64,000 nt of DNA from SM23-32 sp964434535 (GTDB lineage Bacteria; Planctomycetota; Brocadiia; SM23-32). Each line of letters starts with the position of its first letter. Positions within the stretch are counted from its first letter, which is position 1. The DNA is taken from contig CAYSWA010000003.1 of NCBI GenBank assembly GCA_964434535.1, positions 112,274 through 176,273 on the forward strand, read 5' to 3'. The position numbers and the translations under genes are program-made. Of this stretch, positions 26,171 through 33,609 are shown piece after piece. The notes beneath the pieces were generated by a model. It did no database searches. It saw only the letters and a list, made by a program, of their open reading frames with translations, and had not been told where the DNA came from.

Positions 26171-26467
26171 CTAACCGCGCCGGCCCAGCAGCCAGCCGAG
26201 CGCGCAGCCGGGCGCCTCGCCTTCCTGGCCGGTGCCGAAGACCTCCCGCTGCCTGTCGCGCGCCAGCACGTCGGCCACCATGCCCTCTAAGTCGGGGTAG
26301 CGGGCCATGATGTCGGGGAAGTCGCGCGAGAGGGCGAGCAGCTCTTCGGAGCGCTTCAGCAGGCGGCCCGAGTCCCCTTTGCCGCTTTCGAGGTGATCGG
26401 AGAGCTTCTCGCGCAGGTCCTTCAGGTGGAGCTCGACCTCCTGCGGCGTAAGCGGCGATTCGCCCAT
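26171..26467 (-). CDS. short protein of unknown function
   Basis: A 98-residue soluble, largely helical and charged protein (VELHLKDLREKLSDHLESGK; LLKRSEELLALSRDFPD) with a Gly/Cys-containing end. I do not recognise a family. The ATG at 26467 is preceded by GGAAGGGGA at good spacing; a GTG at 26485 is an alternative. It follows the phosphoesterase gene by 40 nt on the same strand and may be the last gene of the hpt-ROK-phosphoesterase unit. Confidence 0.55.
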   Translation of the reverse strand: MGESPLTPQEVELHLKDLREKLSDHLESGKGDSGRLLKRSEELLALSRDFPDIMARYPDLEGMVADVLARDRQREVFGTGQEGEAPGCALGWLLGRRG

Positions 26468-26507
26468 CTGGCGATCCCCTTCCACTCGGGTCCCGTCGCG
26501 GGGCCGT

Positions 26508-27398
26508 TCAGGGCTCGTCGCGGCCGGCGCGGACGCGGTCCTTCTCGGCGGTCCCGGCCGGCTCGAAGGTGCACACGGCGTGCTTGCCGGTGGCCAGGTT
26601 CAACTCGACCATGCGCTTGAGCAGGTACTCGCTGCCGACCGAGAATGCCTCCAGGCCGTCCTTCTGGCAGTAGTCCGCCCCGTGGCGATGGCCGCAGAAG
26701 ACGTAGCGGACCTTCTCCAGGCCGAGCAGCAGCTCCCCGAAGCGCTGCGAGCCCATGTAGGCGCGGCAGAACTCGTGCGCCGCGTTCGCCGGGCCGTAGA
26801 GCAGCTCGCGCAACGGCAGGTGGTGCAGCACGGCCACCACGGTCTCGACCTTCCTCTCGACGGCGCGGTAGGCGTCGGCGAGCTTGTGCAGGCAGCGCTC
26901 GGTGAACTCGTGGTCGGTGTAGTCCCAGTCGATGAAGCGCGCGTCGTTCCAGGTGCAGATGCCGGGCAGCTCCTTGCGCTCGTAGTGGGCCATGGAGACG
27001 TCGAGCTGGTCGCTGCGGAACGAATAGTCGTACCAGCCGATGCTGCCGATGAAGGCGACGGGGCCGAGCGTGGCCGGGCCGCGATCGAGCATGTGGAAGC
27101 CGTTCTGCTCGGCCAGCTCGGGCAGCACCTTGCGGTACTTGTGCTTGCTGCCGGCGCCGGTGCTCCAGAGGTCGTGGTTGCCGGGCACGACGAGCTTCAG
27201 GCCCCCGAAGTCCTCGAACAGGGCGAGGCAGGCGGCGAAGTACTCCACGTCGGCGTCGGCCACGTCCCCGGCGATGGCGAACGCCTCGGCGCCGGAGCCG
27301 CAGACCGCCCGGGCCAGCTCGTGCGTGCACCCGTCGCCCTGGGGATAGAGCCCGTAGTGCAGGTCGCCCGTGACCAGGATGCGCTGCGGTTCCGTCAT
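26508..27398 (-). CDS. calcineurin-like metallophosphoesterase
   Basis: A 296-residue metallophosphoesterase. Metal-ligand motifs appear in order: VTGDLHYG (family D-x-H), IAGDVADAD (GD), VVPGNHDLWS (GNHD), LHHLP and FCGHRHGADY (GHxH). The fold is of the Icc/YkuE type, but the substrate is unknown. The ATG at 27398 overlaps the stop of the ROK gene (ATGA). It was chosen over in-frame upstream codons because it directly precedes the first strand and follows a GAGGGGAG site. Confidence 0.88.
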   Translation of the reverse strand: MTEPQRILVTGDLHYGLYPQGDGCTHELARAVCGSGAEAFAIAGDVADADVEYFAACLALFEDFGGLKLVVPGNHDLWSTGAGSKHKYRKVLPELAEQNGFHMLDRGPATLGPVAFIGSIGWYDYSFRSDQLDVSMAHYERKELPGICTWNDARFIDWDYTDHEFTERCLHKLADAYRAVERKVETVVAVLHHLPLRELLYGPANAAHEFCRAYMGSQRFGELLLGLEKVRYVFCGHRHGADYCQKDGLEAFSVGSEYLLKRMVELNLATGKHAVCTFEPAGTAEKDRVRAGRDEP

Positions 27399-28345
27399 CG
27401 GCTCCCCTCGCCTCCGGCGCAAGATCGGCCCGTCTCACCATGAGGCAGAACCAGGGCCGCAGCACCTATCATGCCAGCCGCATCGCCGAGGCGGCTCCTG
27501 GCGAAGCGGACCTCGCCGCGATTGACGGCGTTGACGTATTTGAGCGCCTCGTGGCGCATCTCGTCGCCGAACAGGTCCCATGCCTTCGTCATGGAGCCGC
27601 CGAAGACGACCACGTCGGGGTCGGCCGTATTGCAGAGCCAGGCGACCGGCACGGCCAGGTCGCGTCCGAACTCGCGCCATGCCTCGGCGGCCTGCTCGTC
27701 GCCCTGGCGGGCCAGCTCGGCGACCTGGCGGGCCAGCTCGGCGACCTGCTCGGCGCTGATGCGCCGCTCGGTCAGCCTGGCGTAGTTGCGGGCGACGCCC
27801 CGGCCGGAGCATTTCTCCTCGACGTGATCGCCCCGGTAGGGGGAGCACCATACCTCTGCGCCGGCGCCGTGCGGCCCGCTGAACAGCTCGCCCCGGACCA
27901 CCAGGAAGCAGCCGAGCCCCGTGCCGAGCGTGAAGCCGCAGCAGACCTCGGCCCCCGCGCCCGCGCCGAAGCGGGCCTCGGCGAGCCCGAAGCAGTTCGC
28001 GTCGTTGTTCAGCGCCACCGGCCGCTCCAGCGCCTCATGGAGCCGATCGGCGAGCGGGAAGCCGTGCATCGAGGGCAGGTTGTTCGGCGCGATCAGCGTG
28101 CCGGTGAAGATATCCAGCGGGGCGGGCGAGCCGATGCCGACCGCCTCGACCTCGTCGATGGAGAGCCCCGCCTGGCGCAGGGCGCCCTCGGCGGCGGAGA
28201 CGATGTTGGCGAAGACGGCCTCGGTCTCCTTGTCGGCTTCGGTGGCGAGGCGGGCCTCGCCGAGCACGTCGCCGGCGGGCGAGATGACGCCGGCGCGGAC
28301 CTTCGTGCCGCCCAGGTCGATGCCGATCACCGCTCGGCCGGCCAT
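27395..28345 (-). CDS. ROK-family sugar kinase
   Basis: A 316-residue ROK protein. The N-terminal phosphate loop is GIDLGGTKVRAG, the catalytic Asp is Asp115 in ALNNDANCFGLAEA, and LGTGLGC is the second phosphate loop. The usual ROK zinc motif (CxCGxxGCxE) is missing; a divergent WCSPYRGDHVEEKC segment occupies that place. A 21-nt tandem duplication gives VAELARQ twice at 201-214. No N-terminal DNA-binding domain, so a kinase rather than a repressor is likely. It phosphorylates an unknown hexose or amino sugar. Its stop and the ATG of the next gene overlap. Confidence 0.88.
   Translation of the reverse strand: MAGRAVIGIDLGGTKVRAGVISPAGDVLGEARLATEADKETEAVFANIVSAAEGALRQAGLSIDEVEAVGIGSPAPLDIFTGTLIAPNNLPSMHGFPLADRLHEALERPVALNNDANCFGLAEARFGAGAGAEVCCGFTLGTGLGCFLVVRGELFSGPHGAGAEVWCSPYRGDHVEEKCSGRGVARNYARLTERRISAEQVAELARQVAELARQGDEQAAEAWREFGRDLAVPVAWLCNTADPDVVVFGGSMTKAWDLFGDEMRHEALKYVNAVNRGEVRFARSRLGDAAGMIGAAALVLPHGETGRSCAGGEGSR
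27706..27750. repeat. 21-bp in-frame tandem duplication within the ROK gene
   Basis: GGCGGGCCAGCTCGGCGACCT-type sequence occurs twice in direct tandem. The duplication is in frame and adds one VAELARQ heptad to a surface helix. It may vary in copy number between strains. Confidence 0.8.
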
Positions 28346-28917
28346 CAGTGGCTTCCTTCCTCGTCGCCCTGCGGGGGCAGCGCCGCCACGTAGGGCAGGT
28401 GCCGCCAGCGGTTCGCGTGGTCCAGCCCGTAGCCGACCACGAAGAGGTCCGGCACGTCGAAGCCGACGTACTCCGCCTCGGCCCCGGCCACGCGGGGCAC
28501 GTCCTTGCGCAACAGCACGCAGCTCTTCAGCGACGCCGGCCCGTGCTCGGCGACGGCCCGGCGCACCGCCGCCAGCGTGCGCCCGCTGTCCAGCACGCAG
28601 TCCACCAGCAGCACGTGGCGCCCGCCCAGACCGAGCGCGCCGAGGTCGTCGAGCAGCTCGATCTCCTCCCGGCGGGTCCGGCCCCGGTAGCTGCGCGCGG
28701 TGACCAGCTCGATCTCCAGCGGCATCGGCAGCCGGCGGATCAGGTCCGCCAGGAAGACCAGCGCGCCCTTCATGACGGCGAGCACGACGAGGGGCTCCCC
28801 GGCGGGGTGCTCCTCGGCCAGCCGGGCCGCCAGCTCGGCCACGCGCTGGTGGATCTCGGCCTTGCCCAGCAGCACGGGCAGCTCCGGGCGCGGCCGGGCG
28901 GGGGTTCCGTTCCCCAT
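28345..28917 (-). CDS. hpt: hypoxanthine phosphoribosyltransferase
   Basis: A 190-residue type I phosphoribosyltransferase for purine salvage (hypoxanthine/guanine to IMP/GMP). The PRPP-binding loop reads VLLVDCVLDSGRTL, where E/D-D is usual at the first acidic pair, so Asp-Cys is a variation. The flexible-loop SYRG motif (TARSYRGRTRR) and the C-terminal VGYGLDHANRWRHLPYV (family GYGLDY.E.YRNLP) are diagnostic. The ATG at 28917 follows its promoter. Its TGA shares one base with the ROK start codon. Confidence 0.92.
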   Translation of the reverse strand: MGNGTPARPRPELPVLLGKAEIHQRVAELAARLAEEHPAGEPLVVLAVMKGALVFLADLIRRLPMPLEIELVTARSYRGRTRREEIELLDDLGALGLGGRHVLLVDCVLDSGRTLAAVRRAVAEHGPASLKSCVLLRKDVPRVAGAEAEYVGFDVPDLFVVGYGLDHANRWRHLPYVAALPPQGDEEGSH

Positions 28918-28945
28918 ACTTGCCCCTGACGAAACCGGAAGCACG

Positions 28946-28974
28946 AGCGTATCAGAAGCGCGCCGGCCGCGCAA
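28946..28974 (-). promoter_or_regulatory. promoter of hpt-ROK-phosphoesterase
   Basis: On the minus strand TTGCGC (28974-28969) and TACGCT (28951-28946) are 17 nt apart, about 29 nt upstream of the hpt ATG. Confidence 0.5.
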
Positions 28975-29048
28975 AGGCAGGGGCCCGGCGGCCGGGCGCC
29001 GGCCCTCCCCACTGAGCCCCCGAAGGGGGCGGGCATGATTCCCCGCGC

Positions 29049-29076
29049 TTGCATTCGCCGTCCGGCGCGGTAGACT
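29049..29076 (+). promoter_or_regulatory. promoter of the second Gfo/Idh/MocA gene
   Basis: TTGCAT (29049-29054) and TAGACT (29071-29076) are 16 nt apart. A run of ten G (29116-29125) lies between it and the GTG start at 29134. Confidence 0.5.
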
Positions 29077-29133
29077 GTGCCGGCGTCAGGTTCCGCAGCA
29101 TCCACTCGGCACGCCGGGGGGGGGGATCCTCAG

Positions 29134-30147
29134 GTGGCGGGCGAGCGCGCAGTGGTCGTGGGGGCGGGCAACATCTCGGCGGCCTGGTTCCCCGTGCTGA
29201 TCAAGGAGGAGGTGCAGGTGGCGGCCGTGGTCGACCTCGACCGCGAGGCCGCCCGGGCACGCATCCGGCAGTTCGGGCTCGGCGCCGAGGCGTCCGACGA
29301 CCTCGAGGCGGCCCTGAAGCAGGCGGAGCCCGACTTCGTGGTCGACCTGACCGTGCCCGAGGCCCACTGCGAGGTGACCTGCACGGCGCTGGAGGCCGGC
29401 TGCCCCGTGATCGGCGAGAAGCCGATGGCCGCCACGATGGACGAGGCCCGCCGCATGGTCGAGACCGCCGAGCGGACCGGCCGGCTCTACATGGTGAGCC
29501 AGTCCCGCCGCTGGAACCCCCATCACGAGGCGCTGCGGCGCATGGCCGCCGAGGGCGCCGTCGGCCCGGTCTCGACGGTCAACTGCGACTTCTACATGGC
29601 GCCCCACTTCGGCGGATTCCGCGAGGAGATGCCGAGCCCCCTGCTGCTGGACATGGCGATCCACCACTTCGACCTGGCCCGCTACCTGACCGGCGCCGAC
29701 CCCGTGGCGGTCTACGCGCACGAGTTCAGCCCCGCCGGCTCCTGGTATGCCGGGGCCGCGTCGGCGTGCTGCATCTTCGAGATGACCGAGGGCGTCGTCT
29801 TCACCTACCGCGGCAGCTGGTGCGCCGAGGGCTGTGCGACGAGCTGGAACGGCCACTGGCGGCTGGTCGGCGAGCGGGGCACGCTGCTGTATGAGAACGA
29901 CCGCTCGCCGCACGGGCAGGCCGTGGCGGGCGAGGAGGGGTTCTTCCGCCCGCTGAAGGAGCTCGACGTGCCCCCGCCGCGCCTGGAGCATGCCGACATG
30001 CACGGCGCCCTGCGCGAGATGCTCGGCTATCTGCGCACCGGCCAGGTGCCCCAGACCGAGTGCCACGACAACATCCAGTCGCTGGCGATGGTCTTCGCCG
30101 CCGTCGAGAGCGCCCGCCGCGGCGAACGCGTGCTGGTCGAGACCTGA
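29134..30147 (+). CDS. Gfo/Idh/MocA family NAD(P)-dependent oxidoreductase
   Basis: A 337-residue oxidoreductase. The Rossmann glycine motif is VVVGAGNISAAWF, the EKP motif is IGEKPMAATMDEA, and the catalytic His region is LLDMAIHHFDLARYLTG. The C-terminal half is the alpha/beta substrate domain. I prefer the GTG at 29134, which starts immediately before the Rossmann strand; an upstream in-frame start would precede the ten-G run. It is monocistronic between hpt and pyrE. The substrate is probably a sugar or cyclitol, as for its relative at 23.1 kb, but this cannot be shown. Confidence 0.88.
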   Translation: MAGERAVVVGAGNISAAWFPVLIKEEVQVAAVVDLDREAARARIRQFGLGAEASDDLEAALKQAEPDFVVDLTVPEAHCEVTCTALEAGCPVIGEKPMAATMDEARRMVETAERTGRLYMVSQSRRWNPHHEALRRMAAEGAVGPVSTVNCDFYMAPHFGGFREEMPSPLLLDMAIHHFDLARYLTGADPVAVYAHEFSPAGSWYAGAASACCIFEMTEGVVFTYRGSWCAEGCATSWNGHWRLVGERGTLLYENDRSPHGQAVAGEEGFFRPLKELDVPPPRLEHADMHGALREMLGYLRTGQVPQTECHDNIQSLAMVFAAVESARRGERVLVET

Positions 30148-30171
30148 GCCGCGTTCGGCACTCGTCGCGAT

Positions 30172-30200
30172 TTGTCCGGCCCGCCTCCACCGGCTATAAT
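30172..30200 (+). promoter_or_regulatory. sigma70-type promoter of pyrE-purB
   Basis: TTGTCC (30172-30177) and a perfect TATAAT (30195-30200) are 17 nt apart. A GGAGG ribosome site precedes the pyrE ATG at 30240. Confidence 0.75.
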
Positions 30201-30239
30201 CCGCCTGCCGCACCGCCCCTTCATCCCGGAGGCAGCCGG

Positions 30240-30770
30240 ATGGCCGACCCCGCACTCGCCGAGCGCCTCAAGAGCGTCGCGCTGCTGCGGGGCGAGTTCA
30301 CGCTGCGCAGCGGGCGCAAGAGCAGCTACTACTTCGACAAGTACCGCTTCGCGACCCACCCGGGCCTGCTGCGCGACGTGGCCCGCGAACTCGCCGCCAT
30401 GCTGCCCGAGGACACCGACCGCCTGGCCGGCCCCGCCCTCGGCGCCGTGCCGCTGGTCACCGCCGTGGCCCTCCAGACGGACCTGCCGTTCGTGATCGTG
30501 CGCAAGCAGAGCAAGGAATACGGCACGGCCAACCGCATCGAGGGCGAGCTGGCGCCGGGCGAGAAGGTGCTGATGGTCGAGGACGTGGTCACCACCGGCG
30601 GCGCCGCGCTCAGCGCCGCAGCGGCCCTGCGCGAGGCCGGGGCGGGCGAGGTGGAGGCGCTGGTCGTGCTGGACCGCCAGCAGGGGGCGGCCGAGGCGTT
30701 CCGCCGGGCCGCCGTCCCCTACCGCGCGCTGTTCACCGCCGAATCGCTCGGCATCGAGGAGGGCTCATGA
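30240..30770 (+). CDS. pyrE: orotate phosphoribosyltransferase
   Basis: PyrE converts orotate and PRPP to OMP in pyrimidine synthesis. It has 176 residues. The early FTLRSGRKSSYYFDKY stretch is typical, FVIVRKQSKEYGT is the flexible loop region, and the PRPP loop is VLMVEDVVTTGGAA. The ATG at 30240 has GGAGG 7 nt upstream; an in-frame extension upstream is not needed. The stop overlaps the purB start as ATGA, so pyrimidine and purine genes are co-transcribed. Confidence 0.95.
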   Translation: MADPALAERLKSVALLRGEFTLRSGRKSSYYFDKYRFATHPGLLRDVARELAAMLPEDTDRLAGPALGAVPLVTAVALQTDLPFVIVRKQSKEYGTANRIEGELAPGEKVLMVEDVVTTGGAALSAAAALREAGAGEVEALVVLDRQQGAAEAFRRAAVPYRALFTAESLGIEEGS

Positions 30771-32215
30771 GCGAGGAGACACGCCCCGAGGCCCGCTACC
30801 GCTCGCCGTTCGTCACCCGCTGGGCCAGCCCCGAGATGCTGGCGCACTGGAGCGACCTGCACAAGTTCCGCACCTGGCGCCGGCTCTGGATCGCCCTGGC
30901 CGAGGCGCAGCGCGAGCTGGGGCTGGACATCAGCGAGGAGCAGATCGAGGAGCTGCGCGCCCGGCGCGACGAGATCAACTTCGAGGTGGCCGCCGAACGC
31001 GAGCGCCAGGTGCGCCACGACGTGATGGCCCACATCTACGCCTACGGCGAGCAGTGCCCCCGCGCGCGCGGCATCATCCACCTCGGCGCCACCAGCGCCT
31101 TCGTGGGCGACAACACCGACCTGATCCTGATGCGCGACGCCCTGAAGCTGCTGGAGCCGCCGCTCGCCGCCGCCTGCCGCCACCTGAACGAGTTCGCCCG
31201 GCGCCACAGGGGCCAGCCCTGCCTGGCCTACACCCACTTCCAGCCGGCGCAGGTCACCACCGTCGGCAAACGCGCCTGCCTCTGGCTCCAGGACATCCTC
31301 GGCGCCATGGGCGAGATCGCCGCCATGGCCGGGGGCATCCCGTTCCGCGGCGTCAAGGGCACCACCGGCACGCAGGCCAGCTTCCTGGACCTCTTCGACG
31401 GCGACGGGGAGAAGGTCAAGAGGCTGGAGTGGCGCGTGGCGCAGAAGGTCGGCTTCGAGCACGTCTTCCCCGTCACCGCTCAGACCTACCCCCGCGGGCT
31501 CGACTACAAGGTGCTTGCCACGCTCGGGCTGCTGGCGGTGGCCTGCCACAAGATGGCCGCCGACATCCGCCTGCTGGCGGGCCTGAAGGAGATCGAGGAG
31601 CCCTTCGGCAAGGATCAGATCGGCTCCTCGGCCATGGCCTACAAGCGGAACCCGATGCGCTCGGAGCGGATGGCCTCGCTGAGCCGCTTCCTGCTGAACA
31701 ACGTGCAGAACGCCGCCTTCACCGCCGCCGACCAGTGGCTGGAGCGCACGCTGGACGACTCGGCCGTGCGGCGCCTGGCGCTGGCCGAGTCGTTCCTGGC
31801 CGCCGACTCCGTCGCGCATCTGGCCGCCAACATCACCGCCGGCCTGGTGGTCAACCGCCCCGTGATCGAGCGGCGCCTGCGGGCCGAGCTGCCCTTCATG
31901 GCCACCGAGCAGATACTGATGGCCGCCGTCAAGGCCGGCGGCGACCGCCAGGAGCTGCACGAGCGGATCCGGCGCCACTCCATGGCCGCCGCCGAGCGCG
32001 TCAAGGAAGGCGACGGCGAGAACGACCTGCTGGAGCGGATCGGCGCCGACGAGGCATTCGCCGCCGTCCGTGACGAGCTGGACGAGCTGAGCGGCCCGGC
32101 GGCGTTCGTCGGCCGGGCGCCGGCCCAGGTCGAGGAGTTCCTCCACGACGTGGTCGAGCCCGTGCTGGCCGGGCTGCCCGAGCCCGAGACGGGCGGCCAC
32201 GAGCTGCGCGTCTGA
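30767..32215 (+). CDS. purB: adenylosuccinate lyase
   Basis: PurB cleaves SAICAR and adenylosuccinate in purine synthesis. It has 482 residues, the length of the eukaryote-like PurB group. The fumarase/aspartase superfamily signature is GSSAMAYKRNPMRSE. LGATSAFVGDNTDLILMRDAL and YTHFQPAQVTTVGKR contain the catalytic His and the substrate Thr/Ser. It overlaps pyrE by 4 nt (ATGA) and is followed 26 nt later by an unknown membrane protein gene. Confidence 0.95.
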   Translation: MSEETRPEARYRSPFVTRWASPEMLAHWSDLHKFRTWRRLWIALAEAQRELGLDISEEQIEELRARRDEINFEVAAERERQVRHDVMAHIYAYGEQCPRARGIIHLGATSAFVGDNTDLILMRDALKLLEPPLAAACRHLNEFARRHRGQPCLAYTHFQPAQVTTVGKRACLWLQDILGAMGEIAAMAGGIPFRGVKGTTGTQASFLDLFDGDGEKVKRLEWRVAQKVGFEHVFPVTAQTYPRGLDYKVLATLGLLAVACHKMAADIRLLAGLKEIEEPFGKDQIGSSAMAYKRNPMRSERMASLSRFLLNNVQNAAFTAADQWLERTLDDSAVRRLALAESFLAADSVAHLAANITAGLVVNRPVIERRLRAELPFMATEQILMAAVKAGGDRQELHERIRRHSMAAAERVKEGDGENDLLERIGADEAFAAVRDELDELSGPAAFVGRAPAQVEEFLHDVVEPVLAGLPEPETGGHELRV

Positions 32216-32241
32216 ACCCACCCCCTGCCGGGGAGCAGCCG

Positions 32242-33390
32242 ATGGCGGACTTCGAGCGGCTGGAGCAGCAGCACCGGCGCCGCATGCGCTGGCTCTGGGG
32301 CTGCACGGGCGGCTGCCTGCTGGTGATCCTGCTGACCGGCGGGCTCGTCTTCGTGTTCGTGCGCTACCTGCTGCAGCCCGTGCCGGTCGTGCCGCCGACC
32401 ACGTTCGTGGGGCCGCGCAGCTCGGCGTTCCTGTTCGTGCGGATCGAGGCCGGCGACCCGCTGATGATCGAGCTGCCGGCCCGGCTCGCCATGTCGCCGG
32501 TCTTCCAGCAGAACGTGCCCGCCCGCCCCGGCGGGCAGGTGGTCCGAGACGTGGATCAGGCGCGGGCGCTGATCGAAGAGGTAGCTCCGGTCCAGCTCGT
32601 CACCGTGCTGGAGCCCGACGGCGAGGAGGCGCCGCTGCGCCGGGGCGGCGTCGTCTCGCTGCACAGATACAGCCGGCTGTTCGGCCACGTCGCGCGCGGG
32701 ATCATCGAGCAGGAGAGCCTCGCCGCGCCCGAGCAGCACCATGGGGCCCTGATCGGCACCACGCTGGAGGGCCGGGCGATCGGCATGCGGGGCAACAACT
32801 ACATGGTCGCCGACCAGCCGGCAATGCTCAAGCGCTGGGCAAAGGACCTGGAGGAGCAGCGCCGACGCGACGAGCCGGCGCCGCCGCGGATGAGCGAGCC
32901 GCTCATGACCGCCTACGGCCGGCTCGACGCCTCCTCGCCGATCCTGTTCGCCTCCGTCAACGCGCACGGCGAGCTGGCCGCCATCCTCGCCGCCCTGCCG
33001 GAGGGCGAGGCCCGCCAGGCGCTCGGCCGGGCCGGACTCGCCTCCCCCCAGGTGGTCAGCTTCAGCGCAGAGCTCGCCGGCCTGAACAACCGCGACGCCG
33101 AGCTGACCATGTTCCTGGAGTGCGAGGCGGCCGAGGTCGCCGGCGAGCTGGCCGACCGCCTGACGGCCGTCGGGCGGACCTTCGCCAAGGCCAACCCGCT
33201 GCAGGAGATCCAGGTGGCGCTCCACGAGGAAGAGGAGCGCGTCGTGCGCGTTCGGGGCCGCCTGGAGGACCTGCCCGACCGGATCGCCGAGGCCATCAAC
33301 TACATGGCCGAGCGCCACGAAGAGGCCGAGCGCGCCCGCCGCCAGGCCGCCTTCCCCGCCGCCGAGCCGGCTACTGCCCCATCACCTTGA
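32242..33390 (+). CDS. membrane-anchored protein of unknown function
   Basis: A 382-residue protein with one membrane helix at about 19-42 (GCTGGCLLVILLTGGLVFVFV) preceded by Arg-rich residues, so it is likely N-in, C-out. The large exposed domain is mixed alpha/beta, with SSAFLFVRIEAGDPL, a middle segment ending VADQPAMLKRW, and a later unit around MTAYGRLDASSPILFASVNA. I do not recognise the family; DUF3352-like exported proteins are a loose resemblance only. It is the third gene of the pyrE-purB unit, with GGGGAG before the ATG. A 9-bp stem overlaps its stop codon. Confidence 0.7.
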   Translation: MADFERLEQQHRRRMRWLWGCTGGCLLVILLTGGLVFVFVRYLLQPVPVVPPTTFVGPRSSAFLFVRIEAGDPLMIELPARLAMSPVFQQNVPARPGGQVVRDVDQARALIEEVAPVQLVTVLEPDGEEAPLRRGGVVSLHRYSRLFGHVARGIIEQESLAAPEQHHGALIGTTLEGRAIGMRGNNYMVADQPAMLKRWAKDLEEQRRRDEPAPPRMSEPLMTAYGRLDASSPILFASVNAHGELAAILAALPEGEARQALGRAGLASPQVVSFSAELAGLNNRDAELTMFLECEAAEVAGELADRLTAVGRTFAKANPLQEIQVALHEEEERVVRVRGRLEDLPDRIAEAINYMAERHEEAERARRQAAFPAAEPATAPSP

Positions 33391-33399
33391 TGATGGGGC
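33376..33399 (+). terminator. 9-bp hairpin over the stop of the 32242 gene
   Basis: GCCCCATCA (33376-33384) and TGATGGGGC (33391-33399) pair perfectly around a 6-nt loop that contains most of the stop codon region. No T-run follows; instead a run of twelve G occurs at 33419-33430. It may act as an mRNA 3' stabiliser or factor-dependent terminator. Confidence 0.4.
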
Positions 33400-33528
33400 G
33401 CTTGGGGCGGCATCCGTCGGGGGGGGGGGGCTCGCGGACGCGCGTATGATAGCCCGCAGGGCGAAGGAGGGTCGCGACCGGCCGTCTCCGTTGCCCGCCG
33501 CAAGCCGCCGGGAGATTTCCGGCGCGCC

Positions 33529-33556
33529 TTGAAAACGGCGCCCGGTCCACTACAGT
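33529..33556 (+). promoter_or_regulatory. sigma70-type promoter of the sulfatase gene
   Basis: TTGAAA (33529-33534) and TACAGT (33551-33556) are 16 nt apart. The ATG is at 33610. Confidence 0.6.
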
Positions 33557-33609
33557 ATGGGGCGTCGTGGTTGCCGCTTTCCCCGTCCCGGCAGACCTGG
33601 AGCTGATAG

